Source of the DNA: Haemonchus contortus
Taxonomy: Eukaryota; Nematoda; Chromadorea; Rhabditida; Trichostrongylidae
Direction: 5' to 3'
Length of the DNA stretch: 64,000 nucleotides
Assembly (NCBI GenBank): GCA_000469685.2
Contig: LS997565.1
Span: forward strand, 25,723,272-25,787,271
The stretch's first letter is position 1; each line of letters starts with the position of its first letter. Positions 1 to 11,962 of this stretch are shown in pieces. The notes below the pieces were generated by a model, which had not been told where the DNA came from, made no database searches, and saw only the letters and a program-made list of their open reading frames with translations. The position numbers and the translations under genes were made by a program.

Positions 1-2400
1 ATATTCTTCACCATCTGAACATAATACTCACCATTGCTTCGAAATGAGATTTCCTGCTTCGTAAAGCAATTATGCGAGGGATAGAGGCTGTCACAAATGT
101 TCGTTTTTGTTGCCTGGTCATTACATCTTTAGTAATCTAGCCTTAACAACGAACGAAATAGTGGGCACATAATTGAACACGCACAGTTCTGGTTGCGTCG
201 ACCAATGGAAAGTATGGTCGGAATAGTGAAAATTGACAAACAAAACACAAAAATTGGTCTATATAGAAAAATGTATGGCTTCGAAAAAAAGTAGTAAAAT
301 TAGAGGTTCGACGAGAATATGACGACTCAAATGGAATGGAGGGCGTATTTGAACGAGCACTCAAATGCGAGCCGCTACGCACAGCTAGCTACAAAGAGCC
401 AAAACCGCCAACCACTGCCAAAATGGGTTGTACTGAAAGATAAAAAGCCAGAGACCAAAAACGCCTCCAATTGTCCCCATGGAATCATGAACTGCCTCCC
501 ATAGCATGAATGAAAAAATCAAGTTGGTTCTCTTCGAATCAAAACTTTGCTGCAGGTAGAAAATAGATAACAAAGGTAGTATAGTCATTGATCGTGAGCA
601 AAATAATAGCGCAGAATGCAATTACTGGATAGATCAGAAAAATCAGCTGTTTTGGGTTTCAACGGAGCTGCTCCATTGCAAACAGCGCGGCCTTTCCAAA
701 GTTTTCAGGACCCACCGGTAGCTAAAATACACCGGGTACAATATTTCAGCCCTTAGATTCCCTATCTAGACCGTTTTCCTACCTGAAAGCGCCATATATG
801 GCATAATAAGTGGGGGGTCACAGATTTATCATAGAGGATGTCCGTTTAATTGTGGTTGTTATTCGAGTTCGTTAAACTAATATTCGTGCTTCTAACCGTG
901 GGAGATGCAGACGCTTAGAAAACATACTAATTTGGCTGTTAGAGCAACCGTTAGATTTCCAAAAAACATTCTATCTCGCTATGAGAGTTTCAGTTCCGAT
1001 ATGGTTAAAAGGTCTGCGACAACATTTCTGGCTGAAAAGCTTCATGAGCAGCTCTCATGAGATCGGTTCTGTTTGATGATGTGGCCGCTTGCTTTGAGAG
1101 TTAGTGCAGCAAGTTCAGTATACTCGAACCCTACCAGAAATGAATCGCTACGACAGGGCACTGCAACCGTATTGGTTGTAGCAACTGTGCAGCTGGTGGC
1201 CACTGGAATAGGTAGAACAGTAGCCAAATAAGGGAGAATGAATCAGCTTCTGCCGAAGCATCCAGCATTTAATTGACACGAACATGAGCTGCCGAACTTG
1301 GCCCACCACCTTGTTCTGCAAGTATCGACTCGCACATATGTAGCATTGAGTTAGTTGGAAAGTTTTGAAATCAGAAACAAATAATTTCATTGAAAAGTTA
1401 TTGCAATCGACAGCTAAACCCCCGAAACCACTTAGGTCCTCACCAAACTCATAGTAATGAGTGAACGGTCCAACTCTGCGTTTTCGGTGTTGCCGTCTCG
1501 CTCGAATACGTTAGGACTACGAAGAAGTGAAAGATTTTACTTAATTTGTAAATTACCTTAAAGTTAGTGGGAAGGCCAGTGATCATTTCATTCCCTACCT
1601 CTTTTCTACGGCAAAGTTGAAATGGCGGACTGTGACGGCCATTCCCTGCCGTACATTCCTGATTACAAAATCCGGCTACGTATTCACCACCTCAGTTCCG
1701 CTCTTATGAAGCTCTTGTAACCCTGATGTGAACCTTCTTTTGTCAGCTCCACCCTTTTTACATGCTGCTTCTCAATTTACGAGTAAGGCGTTTTCGTCCA
1801 TCTTTTGACAACCCTCCTTTTCGAAACGAAGACGTGATAGCTACACCAAGTCACTAAGATTCGAAGCTTTCGACGAAATATCTCATCATTACTATGGTTT
1901 TATAAGACAACACAGCCTCTAAGCGACGATTTGAGCTCATCGTGATTACTAATGACTTTATAGGATGACGGGACTTCACTGGAACCCACAGGCGAGAACG
2001 GATATTCAGAAAGCACTTTGACGTAACATGTTGTTATATCGTGATGGCTGGCACGAGAGAGAAAGCAATATGTTAAAACGAATTAACTGCGTTTTTATTT
2101 CGTTATCAATCATGATTGGGCCACTATTTTGTTTCGAACTGCATATATATCGTTGCCGACCGATAAGTAAATATATTCTCGAAGAAAAAGTAGTCATTAC
2201 CCATCTTTACATATCAACTCCCGTCACTATAACTATTAGAAGTTGACAGCTAAATAAGTTTTGTTGCGACTCATGCCTAGAGTTATATGAATCCAAGAAT
2301 GAATCCTGGAGATGGATCATTTCAATCGTAGCGAGAAGTTAAGAAAGTAGCCACTGCTGCTATCATTACATTTACTGGTATTTATAACTCCTTATTACTG
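1..2400. other. Region without a supportable gene
   Basis: Only short overlapping open frames on both strands are seen, with no recognisable domain and no convincing splice-phase chain. A fragment near 755-830 resembles the internal part of the dispersed repeat with AAAGGCACAGTTCACG ends found intact at 4337-4850. Confidence 0.5.
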
Positions 2401-2404
2401 TTAT

Positions 2405-2650
2405 CGGGCGGATGTCGTGTAGCGGTAAGTGGCACACTATAGCACCGGCATTGTCCAAGGTTCGAATCCCGTACTTCCCTAGATCATACAAGTCTTCCAC
2501 CTATGCGGGGCCGGGTATAATGTATCACACTCGTCTGAGAGGGTGACATCACTGACTTTTTTATCGCACGGCCACATACGTATTCAGTTCGCCACTACGG
2601 TTCTGAACGGAACTCCGATGCGAAACTTAGAACTTCATTACTTCATTACT
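2405..2650 (+). repeat. tRNA-derived SINE, copy 1
   Basis: The block starts with a tRNA-like head. A box-A-like stretch (tgtagcggtaagtggc) lies at about 2418-2433 and an exact RNA polymerase III B box (GGTTCGAATCC) at 2459-2469. A non-tRNA body follows that is shared with the copies at 5874-6135, 39979-40125 plus 41416-41580, 44215-44510 and 53765-53855; its common words include ctcgtctgrgagg and cgccactacg. The tail carries short repeats of cattacttcatt. Internal promoter, tRNA head and unrelated body are the standard architecture of a tRNA-derived SINE. It does not look like a functional tRNA gene, because the acceptor stem does not close. Confidence 0.8.
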
Positions 2651-4336
2651 GCCTTTACCTAATCTGCTGCCATCGCTGTCTTTACCCTTCATCATTATCT
2701 TTTGCCGTTTTACACTCGCAATCATCCGCAGCAAACCGAAATTTCGTGATTGCGAGTGTAAATTGGTTGCACTGCGGTGTTCTTATGATGATTCAGTATG
2801 AACTGAGAAATCCAGTTTAACAATTGAGGCAGACGTAAATGTTGGGGCCCTAACGGAGCACTCGGAGAATATCGTAGACAATACCAAGGGTTCCCACCGC
2901 CGTGATTCCAACAAGTACTGAGATTCTTGTCTGTGTTCTAGAGGCAACGCCACGAGTTTCAAATTTGAAACCTATTCTCCTAATTTGTTGACTTTGTCGA
3001 AGTAGTCGAGCATTGATCATTTAATAACATGACCCACAACTACTTGAAGGTTTAGGTATGCACTACTTCTAGAGTGTTTTCAAATCTTAGCGTCATCTGC
3101 ATGAAAACTGCAAGACCCCTTGAAACCCCTTGAAAATACATGGGAAGTCATTGATGTAGTAGATGTTGTATGTACAAACTCGCAAAATCATCCTAACACG
3201 AAGCATCCCTGACTTGAAAAATCTGAAAATCCTCGTGTACAAAAACTTTTCAGAGCATTTTTCCACAACAGGATGAATTTCAAATTGTTCTTCTTCTAAT
3301 GCAGCATGCTTTGAATATTTTTGACAAGCGCTTTTTTCGGATCACAAATAACCCGAATCAGCGTTCTGCTTAACTATTCAATGAAAACTCGTCCAATCAT
3401 CGAAAAGGTAAAGAGATGATGGTTTTGAAGACCTCCTTTAGGTAAGCCACTATGTGAATTGGGAAAATAATCAATTTTTCAAATCTCAAAATGACTTCTG
3501 AAGAGCTTTTTAGACGCTTTGGCAAAAGGAGAGGTGAAGTCGATCATACTGTGGCCCCTGGCTTGATTCGAGATTTTTCTCTGGGAAATCAACTTTGGTG
3601 GCCTTACGGATGCAGTTTTGCCATCTAGGAACGAAAATTCATTATGATTTGTGCTAGCAAAAAACCGGCTAATCGAGCAGTGTTTTATGTTATTCATTCT
3701 GTGAAATCGGTGGGTGGTGACCTAAATCTGCTATAATAAGGTTTATGTACCTCATCAAAGGAAAGCCAAAGCCGTTCCAGAAGTACCAGTCTAGAATTCT
3801 TCTTCGCTTTTGATAGTTGTTGCCCCTCTAAAATTGTGAAATGACGAAACAAAACTTGAACAAGATATGGAGGAATTTGAATCCTCCGAGTCCAATCAGA
3901 GAGACAACCTCATGAGGGATGGCCACATCCACTGCAAAGCAAGACATCAAGAGAACTTTGCATTTGCAGCAGCAACCAGATCAAATTTCTTAACAAGGCC
4001 GACCGAATAAAGTTTTTTTTTTGTTTTTAACGTTGTTGCATTTGAATTTGTTTAAATTCTTCACGTAGAAAAGGTGTCAGCTTCGTTAGAACATCGCATC
4101 ACATGAACATTGACAAGAGGGTCCTTGGATATGGTAAACGTACGATTGCATTGTCATAGATAAAATCAGAGAGGCTCTTACGAAAGCAAAACACCAAAAA
4201 CAGACAATCGCACATCAGTAAATGAATGAATAAGTCAATTTCAATAGAAAATGAAACAAACTAAAGGAAGTTATGAGGGGCAGAACCATCATTGAGTTTG
4301 GTTCCATGGCATCACTTCTCTCGACCTCAGAATGTT
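2651..4336. other. Region without a supportable gene
   Basis: AT-rich sequence with scattered short open frames. No splice chain, conserved motif or clear repeat boundary was found. Confidence 0.45.
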
Positions 4337-4850
4337 AAAAGCACACTTCACGATGATTTTGAGGTACCCGTTTTTATTCGAAAAGCGGAAGTATAGATTG
4401 GGAATACTCCATTGGCAACGAAGAAAGCGGGAGAATGGACCGATTTCGTGAAAATTATGGCCCCTCAAAAGTAGAGAAAATAATGGTTGGACAAGATTGC
4501 CACAATAGAAATAACATGAAAGGTGTATTCGGACGAGATTTCAGTTATTGCAATTGCACGAAGAGCTGACAACATCAAGCCACAACTGTACAGAACTGTT
4601 TTTCACCGTCGCTATGGGTCATGACAACTTGTTTGAATTACCTACATAGGTTCCCCTGTCATCGGTGCAGCCTTTACAATGCCAGTGAAACTCGTCCGAA
4701 GAAACGCACGAGCCAATCTTTGAGCCTTTATAACTCCTAACTAGGCCGTTTTCCGACCTAATAGTGCCAGATATCGTATACGCGGAAACCTCAAATTCAT
4801 CCTGTGGGGGAATGTCAGATGACATTTTTGTCGTGAACTGTGCCTTTGAG
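4337..4850. mobile_element. MITE-like element with AAAGGCACAGTTCACG ends, fullest copy
   Basis: The left end (4337) reads aaaagcacacttcacgatga. The right end (4831-4850) reads tcgtgaactgtgcctttgag, whose reverse complement is a near match to the left end. Terminal inverted repeats around 500 bp of noncoding sequence suggest a nonautonomous DNA transposon. Internal words such as gggtcatgacaacttgtttgaa and ctaggccgttttccgac recur at 48225-48460, 55526-55760, 56260-56552 and 58325-58588. No transposase is encoded, and the target-site duplication is not clear. The superfamily is unknown. Confidence 0.65.
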
Positions 4851-5282
4851 ATGTAGCAACACCCGACCATGTGGATTCACTGCCAAATCGACAATACTTA
4901 TATTGGAATCAGTTTGATCCGGTGGGTTAACTAAATAACAAGGCTCCATTCTACTTATATTCAACCATGTCCCGATTGGAATAGCCGAAAGCATTAGTCT
5001 CTTCAGAGGTAAGTTGTTACACTTCTGCATGTTTACCATTGAACGGATGCTGACAATGAAGCAATTTAGTGTAACATCGAAAAATCGAATCCTCTCTACA
5101 TGCTTTTCGAAAAACCACAGGTATACATAGAAATTGTAATCACTTTTTATGTCTCTTCGCCCATTTGGGTCTATGCACAACCCACCATCATATGTACTCT
5201 GGGACATTCGCCTTTTTTTTTTGAAGAGATGGAGAAACAGAGGCGTACCACAGTTAGCTACCCTTCTCTTTGAAAGTTCCAA
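4851..5282 (-). CDS. Hypothetical open frame of about 155 codons, function unknown
   Basis: A minus-strand frame open for 155 codons begins at 5282. Its last ~14 codons run into the right end of the MITE at 4337-4850, so the natural end, if it is a gene, has been lost or lies at a splice site before 4850. The protein has a lysine/arginine-rich start and no recognised domain, signal peptide or obvious membrane segment. No family could be assigned. It may be chance, because the surrounding 5.3-5.9 kb holds only short frames. Confidence 0.15.
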
Positions 5283-5872
5283 CTGTTAGTTTCGCTACTT
5301 TCTATCGCTCTGACCTATGTCCCCGAATCTACTTCAAAAGGCTAGTGAACTTTGCTTAACCAGAGAGAGCCAATACTGAATCATCTGATTCGAGGGTCCG
5401 CTGACCATCGACCTTTCCACCTTGGCACCTCTATCAGCCCTTATCAATCGTATTTCCTTTCTGCCACCATTCAGCTACCACATGCCTGTCTCACCGAACT
5501 TTCTCGGGTGTCGAGAGTTCGCAATCTGCTCCAACACTACTAAGTTGCATCGGCTTCTGCCACCAACCATTAATGTCCCATTCGCCACCAATACTCCTAT
5601 CATATTTGAAAGCTCTAGGCCCTGAGCTAAGGAATTTGAGGGTTTCCACTTGTCATACATACACTCGAGCACACTAACAGGCACGTTCAGAGGATCGTAC
5701 ATAAAAAATTGTTTCGAGGAGCAATATCATGTCATCAGTAGAACCGCACATTTCAAGGAACTACACTCGCAATATGCATATGTGACTCCCTTGCCGTAAG
5801 CCCTGATTTGCGTGCATACGCCATAAACTTATGAGATTTACCTAAATATATAATCATGAGTTTTGTATTTAT
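5283..5872. other. Intergenic, nothing recognised
   Basis: Overlapping short frames occur on both strands, the longest 75 codons. No domain, splice chain or repeat family could be tied to this stretch. Confidence 0.4.
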
Positions 5873-5873
5873 A

Positions 5874-6135
5874 TGGGCGGAGGTGGTGTAGGGGCAAGTG
5901 ACGCACTATCTCAAACGCACAGTCAGGGGTTCGAATCCCAGATCGATATCAGCTTAAACCAACCAAGCCCTCCATCCTTCCGGGGTCGAAGTGGTACCGG
6001 ACTCGTCTGGGAGGATAAAAGCACTGACTGTACATCGGCTGGCCAACGCAAGTCATTGTATAGGCCACATGCGCATTCATTACGCCACTACGACTCTGAA
6101 GATTATGTGTGTTCCGCTTGGCGCCCTATATCGTA
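5874..6135 (+). repeat. tRNA-derived SINE, copy 2
   Basis: This is the best-preserved plus-strand copy. The head starts gggcggaggtggtgtagggg; a box-A-like segment follows, then the exact B box GGTTCGAATCC at 5928-5938. The body includes ggtaccggactcgtctggga, the word cactgactgtacatcggc and the tail motif cattacgccactacgactct. It shares order and spacing with the copies at 2405 and, inverted, 44215-44510. SINEs of this kind rely on a LINE partner; the RTE-type remnants elsewhere in the window are candidates, but no shared 3' tail was established. Confidence 0.85.
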
Positions 6136-7840
6136 AGCTTTTTTTTAAAAGTGAGATATATTGGAGAGCAAAGATTGAGTTGACCGAGTTTTCAACAAAA
6201 ACACTTAAGCTTCATTCGCCAGTATAAAAGCGCTTGTAAGGTGATGTTCAGCTTGCAGCGGGCGGCTTTGAACTTGGTGGCCTAGGTTCACATGGAGGTT
6301 TCTACCGTGTTTCGTAGGAGTAGAGCACGCAACTAATTACTCTTTTCCTGTTCACATCAGGTTCAAGTAACGAAACAAGGCTAGATCGGAGATGGATCTA
6401 TGTAAACGTTGAGCTCCTCTCCCTCTTTGAGCGAGTGCCCTCAACAGTTTACAATACGAATTGCGCGCATGAAGCGTCTTGAAGGTGTTTTTGCCGTCAG
6501 ATACATTCATGGATCATGAAATAGCGATTCGTGGTGTAGAATAGACTCAAAGATGAAGACGAGAATCGTGCTTTCGTTGCCCTCAGTGGAGTACTCTCTC
6601 GTTAGTGCATCTGGAATGGACGAAAAACTGCTGTTTACTGTTTTGCGAACCTACGCAACCCAATGTGCTTCTGTTCATGAGAAGAAACATCGAAAATTTA
6701 CGAGTTTGTTTATTGTGAGCTACTGTTATTATCTGTGAAAGAGTATTCCAGTGAGCCAAGTATTCCAGAGCGTCAGTTGCTTGGAAGTGTGTCGAAGCTC
6801 ACAGAAAACACGCCTTACGTTCGCAAAAACGCACATCGACTCTCCGAACAACAGCGTTCTGCAGCAAGTGGATATCACAATCGGATTTTGCAAAGTACCG
6901 GCACTTACACTGTACAAAAATCATCAGAATTCATAGACGGCGCTGGCCACCATGAAAGCAGCGTCTGATCGTAGAGCGTGCAACTCTCTAAGAGATGCCG
7001 GAGCTCAGAGAGTCAACCAAACACAATAGAAGCTGACCCAGTTCCTCTAACCGTGGTGATTGTTTTCAAATCCCGTGGGAAATCTGAAAGCCGTTAAAAA
7101 CGTACCATAAGCTGCGATGTGTTACAACTCTGTATCTTTTCCTGAGGTCTTTAAAACGTAAGTAATGCATTTGCTTCTATGAGACCCAGGATACAGGATG
7201 CACAGGATATCTCCCAAAGTTTACATTGGGAAGCTTCTGTTACACAAAGTGGATTTGATCAGTGACAACAAACGTTTTTACGACACTCCTCAGTGAAGGC
7301 TCATTCCCTCTGATTTGATCATAACCACAGTTCTCAGAGAGAGGTACCTTGCAACTGAGGTCATTTTACGAGTCTTCACAAAAGGCTTTACACACTCACC
7401 TAATTAGTGTTCGTCTTTTCCACCCGCTGCCATAGCTGAGGTGGCAACCATGTATAGAAGTCCCATAAGAACTGTGAGAATCATAAGATTCACTATGAGA
7501 ATAATTGTGTTCTTGTCGAAATGCTGCTCCGCGACTTCAACAATCGACTGCTTTCGGGAGCTGGGCGTTGCTCTGCAATTATGCTATTATTTCAAGGCTA
7601 TTCACCCTAAAACTTTGGACATCGTCATATTTCTAAGGATCAAGTGTTTTTTCAAGAAAGTTCAAAATGGCAAACTGGATCTTTTAAGCGCATTCATCCT
7701 GAAGTGCATGAAGCCGGTCGACTGAAATGATAAGGAACCTTCGGGGGTGCTGTGTGTTGTTTGTGGGCCATGCTCTCCGTGACTTTGGTACAGATTTCCA
7801 CTGACAAAGCAGCGCCTCGGATTCTCACTTGGCAAGTGAG
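6136..7840. other. Region without a supportable gene
   Basis: Open frames here reach 94 codons (7441-7722, plus) but show no recognised domain. No coherent exon chain was found. Confidence 0.4.
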
Positions 7841-7844
7841 TTGT

Positions 7845-7925
7845 GAGAGATTGCGAGCATGAAAGAGGACACTTCTCCAGGCCCCGACAAGATCCCAGCC
7901 GACGTACTACGAGAGATTTTTGATT
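7845..7925 (+). pseudogene. RTE-type reverse transcriptase fragment
   Basis: A short plus-strand stretch around 7858-7920 encodes MKEDTSPGPDKIPADVLRE. This matches the conserved block 'GTAPGPDxIxADLLR' found just before the polymerase domain of RTE-type non-LTR retrotransposons, which are abundant in nematodes. Nothing of the remaining polymerase follows in frame, so this is a tiny dead remnant. The family assignment rests on one motif. Confidence 0.6.
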
Positions 7926-7984
7926 ATTTTATCGGACTTCTGGTACATAGAGCAAGGAAAAAGGAAAAGGCATAAGTAGAGCCT

Positions 7985-8143
7985 GACCCTATTCCAGACT
8001 CTGGAAAATTCTCGAAGTATTCCTTGCCATATTCGTAGTCCAAAATGAGTTGGTCATTCGCCTCTGCAATCTTTTCGACGACCAAAAAAGGAAAATGGCC
8101 TTGAGGAAGACTCCGAAAAATGTTACGAGTTCTCAGGTATAGA
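7985..8143 (-). CDS. Possible exon with SET-domain-like C-terminal signature
   Basis: The minus strand has a frame open between an acceptor-like tatacag (just above 8143) and about 7985. It encodes a hydrophobic strand, then LVVEKIAEANDQLILDYEYG and a KEYF segment. The spacing resembles the end of SET methyltransferase domains, where the catalytic-site tyrosine sits in a 'xQLxxDYG' context. Upstream SET motifs (the NHS/ARN region) were not found, and no flanking exon could be joined in phase. It may be an orphan exon, a pseudogene piece or chance. The likeness is inference from pattern only. Confidence 0.25.
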
Positions 8144-8299
8144 CTGTATGCATCGGAATCTTTGTATACTGTATACTGTATATTTCCTATCGGAACGATA
8201 TCGGATTGCAATACACCCAAATGAAAGGTAGTGTAAATGCTGTGGTACATTTGACGCTGTGAAGTATAGCAGAGATGAATAACAAAAAAGAAAATAAGA

Positions 8300-10560
8300 A
8301 ATCAGGGTTCCTTTGATTAACGCTGACGAATCTACTACCCCATCTGTCCAAAGGAAAAAATAGTAACAAATGCGCGTCCTACCTCATCTTTGAAAACGTG
8401 TCGAAGAATAGACTTGTGAAAGGCGCTCAGAGCAGGACCAACAGGTTTATGGAGGATCCAAAACCTCAAAAAGAAGTAATTATCACCACTTTAAGAGAAA
8501 ATACGATGATATAGGAATATCGTCCCTGAGGACAGCTCTCTCTCTTTACGGCACCTATTTGTATTCAACCTCTGAACCTTAGCATCAACAGAAAGCATTT
8601 CAAAAAGGCGTAAGAACTTCAGAAGATTAAGAGACATCCATATGAGCATATAAACCTTTAGCAGGAGGTTACTGAAGATGAGAGTTGCAGCTCAGGGTGA
8701 TTACTATGACCATCAAGTCATTCTTAGCAGCTGAGAACAGCAAGAGGAGAGATCGATAAAGGCAATGAAGACTATACGTCGATCTTGACTCATAATCGTT
8801 ATCGAGGGCTGTTGAGCAGACTTTGCGAAAACAGGGCCGGCACGAAGACAGCTGCTTTCTCTCCACCCTTCACAATCCACGTCAGCCGTGAATTTTCTTT
8901 ATGTTTCATGCTTGAAAAGAACGTCATATATGTTATACCTACACATTAAAATCTTAGTCAAGTTTATTGGAAAGTCGACAAAATTCCACCACCTGAACTA
9001 TGGGGATTTTACGAAAAACCGAACAAGCTCACTCAATTTGAGCTATCATTCCAAGCAGTAGGAGCATTGTTAAAGCAATTGTTCATACTGAATACATTAT
9101 TCGTATGATAAAAAAGAGCAATCTGAGGTAAAGGCTCGGCTGAGCACAGCACAAGACGGTCTGTTAACCAGGCGAAAGGAACAGCTTGTCAAGCACCGAG
9201 TGCTTGCCGGCACATCACGCACTGCAGCAGCCGAATGCTTTGTTTCAATTTCTAGGCATCGGGTGATAATTGCTGTAAGGTCTTGAAGCTGATCAGTTCG
9301 ATGAACTTCCCTTGAGGGAAGCGACAAGTTCCTTCATCCTCGCCAACAAAGGCATGATCAGTACGTGGACTATGACAAGGATTAAGTGAGAACTCACTTC
9401 ACTAACAAAACGATGAGTACTGTGGAATGCCTCATCTGTGACCCTTCAATCTCTCTCCATAGCTCCGAGAAATGGCTTTTGTAAATGAGACCAATCACTA
9501 ATATTCTCGCCTCAATCTCAATAACGAATTTTCAACAATTTTTAGGAATTTAAGCCCTGTTTACACTTTCTTGAGCTCTGTTTGCTCATGCTTTTTTCTT
9601 TTGTTGTACTCTCGACCGCTATCAGTTTCTGAGCGCAATCTAGCCTTCCTCCAGATATTCGTTACCAATCACTTTTTTGAATTATTTGACTCTATCTATC
9701 CATCCATTACGTCTACTTCTTGCATCCCCAATGGCACAATTGTTTCTCAGAGTCCTTTTTTACAGTGGAGAGTTGCGCACGGCCCTCAGACAAATTGTTG
9801 ACTACTGGAAAAATGTTATAAGCATGCTCGTTCTGGAGAGCAAGCCGTATTCCTCCAATTCATGCTGTAGGGTTGAAAAGTTAATGACAGATTTCAGTGT
9901 TATAGGTGCGTGCAGGCTTTAAAACTGGGCCAACAAGCTGCCATTGTTTTTGGTTTTTTTTGCGTTATTACAGCGGATATAGGAATCGTAAAAGATGTGA
10001 CTTGGAGCATCTTCTGCTCGTTCAAACTTTCAACTATCGATTAATCGCTCTTTCTAGAAACTGGCAGTTAATCCTTGCGTTCCCAGGTGAGTTTACTTGA
10101 GGGGATGTCAACTTGTCTGAAGTACAACTGTAGCAAAGAAAGGCGTCTCTTTCGAACACTCCGACCGACACTGGAAGTATAAGTAGCGCGTCGCATGCAT
10201 AGTCATATGTCAGAGTGTACAATTGGAAACAGAGAATTTCAGCACTCTGCCAAAAAGTATTGCGAACAATGTCGTGTAAAACACCCAGATATTGCAGTCC
10301 AACAGAAATTAAGGCACGACGGGATAACTCATCTGGGAAATCATCAAGATCGAGGACGCTTGGACAGAACTATCGAGAATCGTGAGTGCGTTGGGCTCCA
10401 CAATTCACAATGGATTAGCATACTTTTGACGTGAAATCACTGGATCTATGTGCAATGCTTTTTCTTTTACCCCAGATAAAAAAAACAAACGAACAATGAA
10501 ACGACATGAAATAGTCTCTGTATGAGATTCTGAATACCGGGTCCCTCAAGACGTCAAACG
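8300..10560. other. Region without a supportable gene
   Basis: Several frames of 60-80 codons overlap on both strands without domain likeness or splice-consistent neighbours. Nothing else was recognised. Confidence 0.4.
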
Positions 10561-10569
10561 AACACCAGG

Positions 10570-10743
10570 ACGGCCGCCGGCGCGATGGTTAGGCCTCTTC
10601 ACGAAAGCTCTGCACAAAAGGAATGGTTTCCCCCGTGTCCTTCTCGCGAGTAAGGTTCACTGGACTACTCTGATTTGCGACAGGGACGAATGGAGATGTT
10701 ACTGGAGGAAATCGATGATCAACGGGACCGCAGATGACAGATG
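10570..10743 (+). pseudogene. RTE-type retrotransposon, C-terminal end
   Basis: One plus-strand frame without an internal stop runs from about 10570 to TGA at 10741-10743. It encodes [20 protein letters not shown], then [18 protein letters not shown]. This is the C-terminal signature of RTE-type ORF2 proteins in strongylid nematodes ('GRPPxRWxDxFxKxL...W...ARDRxxWxxxW'). Only the last ~57 residues remain, consistent with 5'-truncated retrotransposition. The 3' sequence after the stop would be the element's untranslated tail. Confidence 0.75.
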
Positions 10744-11680
10744 AATACTTACCCCAGTTGAATATTCATCTTAAGAATGCACTAAGTGAGAAAAGCTATG
10801 GCTCTGAACGTTTAACCCTTTGACGACAACCCTTTGCGATTTTTTACGTGATGCGCCCTTGGAACCGCGCTCCCCTCGTTTTACGCCCGACCAGCACCTA
10901 CCGGTGGGTGGCACTGTCCCAGAAGAAAATTCTTTCACTGGTTCACTGAATTTAGCAATTGGTAAGAAACGAAACGTATGGTGGCACCCAAAATTGGGTG
11001 CTTATGTCCCATGCGCCAGTCACAGTGGCACCAGTGGGTGGAATTTCCGTCAACGGGTATCGTCAAGATCGAAAGTTAGAAAAAAATCGCGTTCACTTAC
11101 TGGGTTAGATAATGAAATGACATGAAATAAGTTTGAGGATAAGTAATGAAAAGATAAGTTTCAGTGGCCATCATATTAGAACTAAAAAGTTGTTTTTTGT
11201 CGGTAAGAAGTCAATAGCACTCATCTAGTAGTTGGTCTATGTTTTCTATATTTTCATGACTTATCACAGAATCTGAAAGTTCATGATAGAAGAGGAATTC
11301 AGAGAATTTTCTATCCCACCATAAGAAAGCGATCTACGTGGAAAGGGAGCCGCAAAAAAAGCGGCACGATTTTATACGATGGCCGACAAAGCACTCAGCG
11401 GAACAGTATATAAACATACCAAGCAAAGTAGGAGACGAGCTCATATCTCTCTTTTGTGCGACTGCAAATACCATCTTCTATTGAGAGCCTGTGAGCCTCA
11501 CACCCGTTACGCCGATATGCGAACGTGCGAGCCACCCTTGATCACCAGCTTTAAGGTTCCTGCGACTATGAGAAATGCGAACTCATAAATCATAATCTTT
11601 ATAAAGAAAATCTAATAGCTACGTCGCGTCGCGGGTCGGGTCGCGGGTATGGATCACGAAAATCATTTTAGAAAAAATTG
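10744..11680. other. Noncoding or unassigned stretch
   Basis: A 101-codon plus-strand frame (10820-11125) contains internally echoing words such as gtgggtggcac and gtggcaccagtgggtgg, which look like imperfect short repeats rather than protein. No gene is recognised. Confidence 0.35.
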
Positions 11681-11689
11681 AGAAATAGG

Positions 11690-11962
11690 GGCTGGGAAGT
11701 CTTGCCTCATCCGCCTAACAGCCCAGACCTGGCACCATCCGACTACTATCTGTTCCAGACGATGCAGCACTCCCTGGCCGAGAAAAAAGTTCAAAAACCG
11801 CGAAGAAGTCCAACTCTGGGTGTTCAACTACTTTGAGTCGCAATTAGTCGAATTCTTCAGAAGAGGAATCTACTCTTTGCGTAAACATTGGCAACAAGTT
11901 ATTGGTAGTGATGGAGATTTCCTTTTGAAGTTTAGTTCCATTTTTATAATAAAAAGTTTTTG
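11690..11962 (+). pseudogene. Mariner transposase, C-terminal fragment with one frameshift
   Basis: The first part encodes HPPNSPDLAPSDYYLFQTMQ, the classic mariner block holding the last catalytic Asp of the D,D34D triad. At the A run near 11782-11788 (gagaaaaaagttc) the frame slips by one base. The second frame then continues as FNYFESQLVEFFRRGIYSLR and ends at TGA (11960-11962) after a basic, hydrophobic tail typical of mariner C-termini. The N-terminal DNA-binding part and the first two catalytic Asp residues are absent. This is a dead, 5'-truncated copy. Confidence 0.85.

Noticed and set aside
2405..2480. tRNA gene, because of box-A and B-box sequences.
   Set aside because: No closing acceptor stem, and the same head with the same non-tRNA body recurs in several copies, so it is a SINE.
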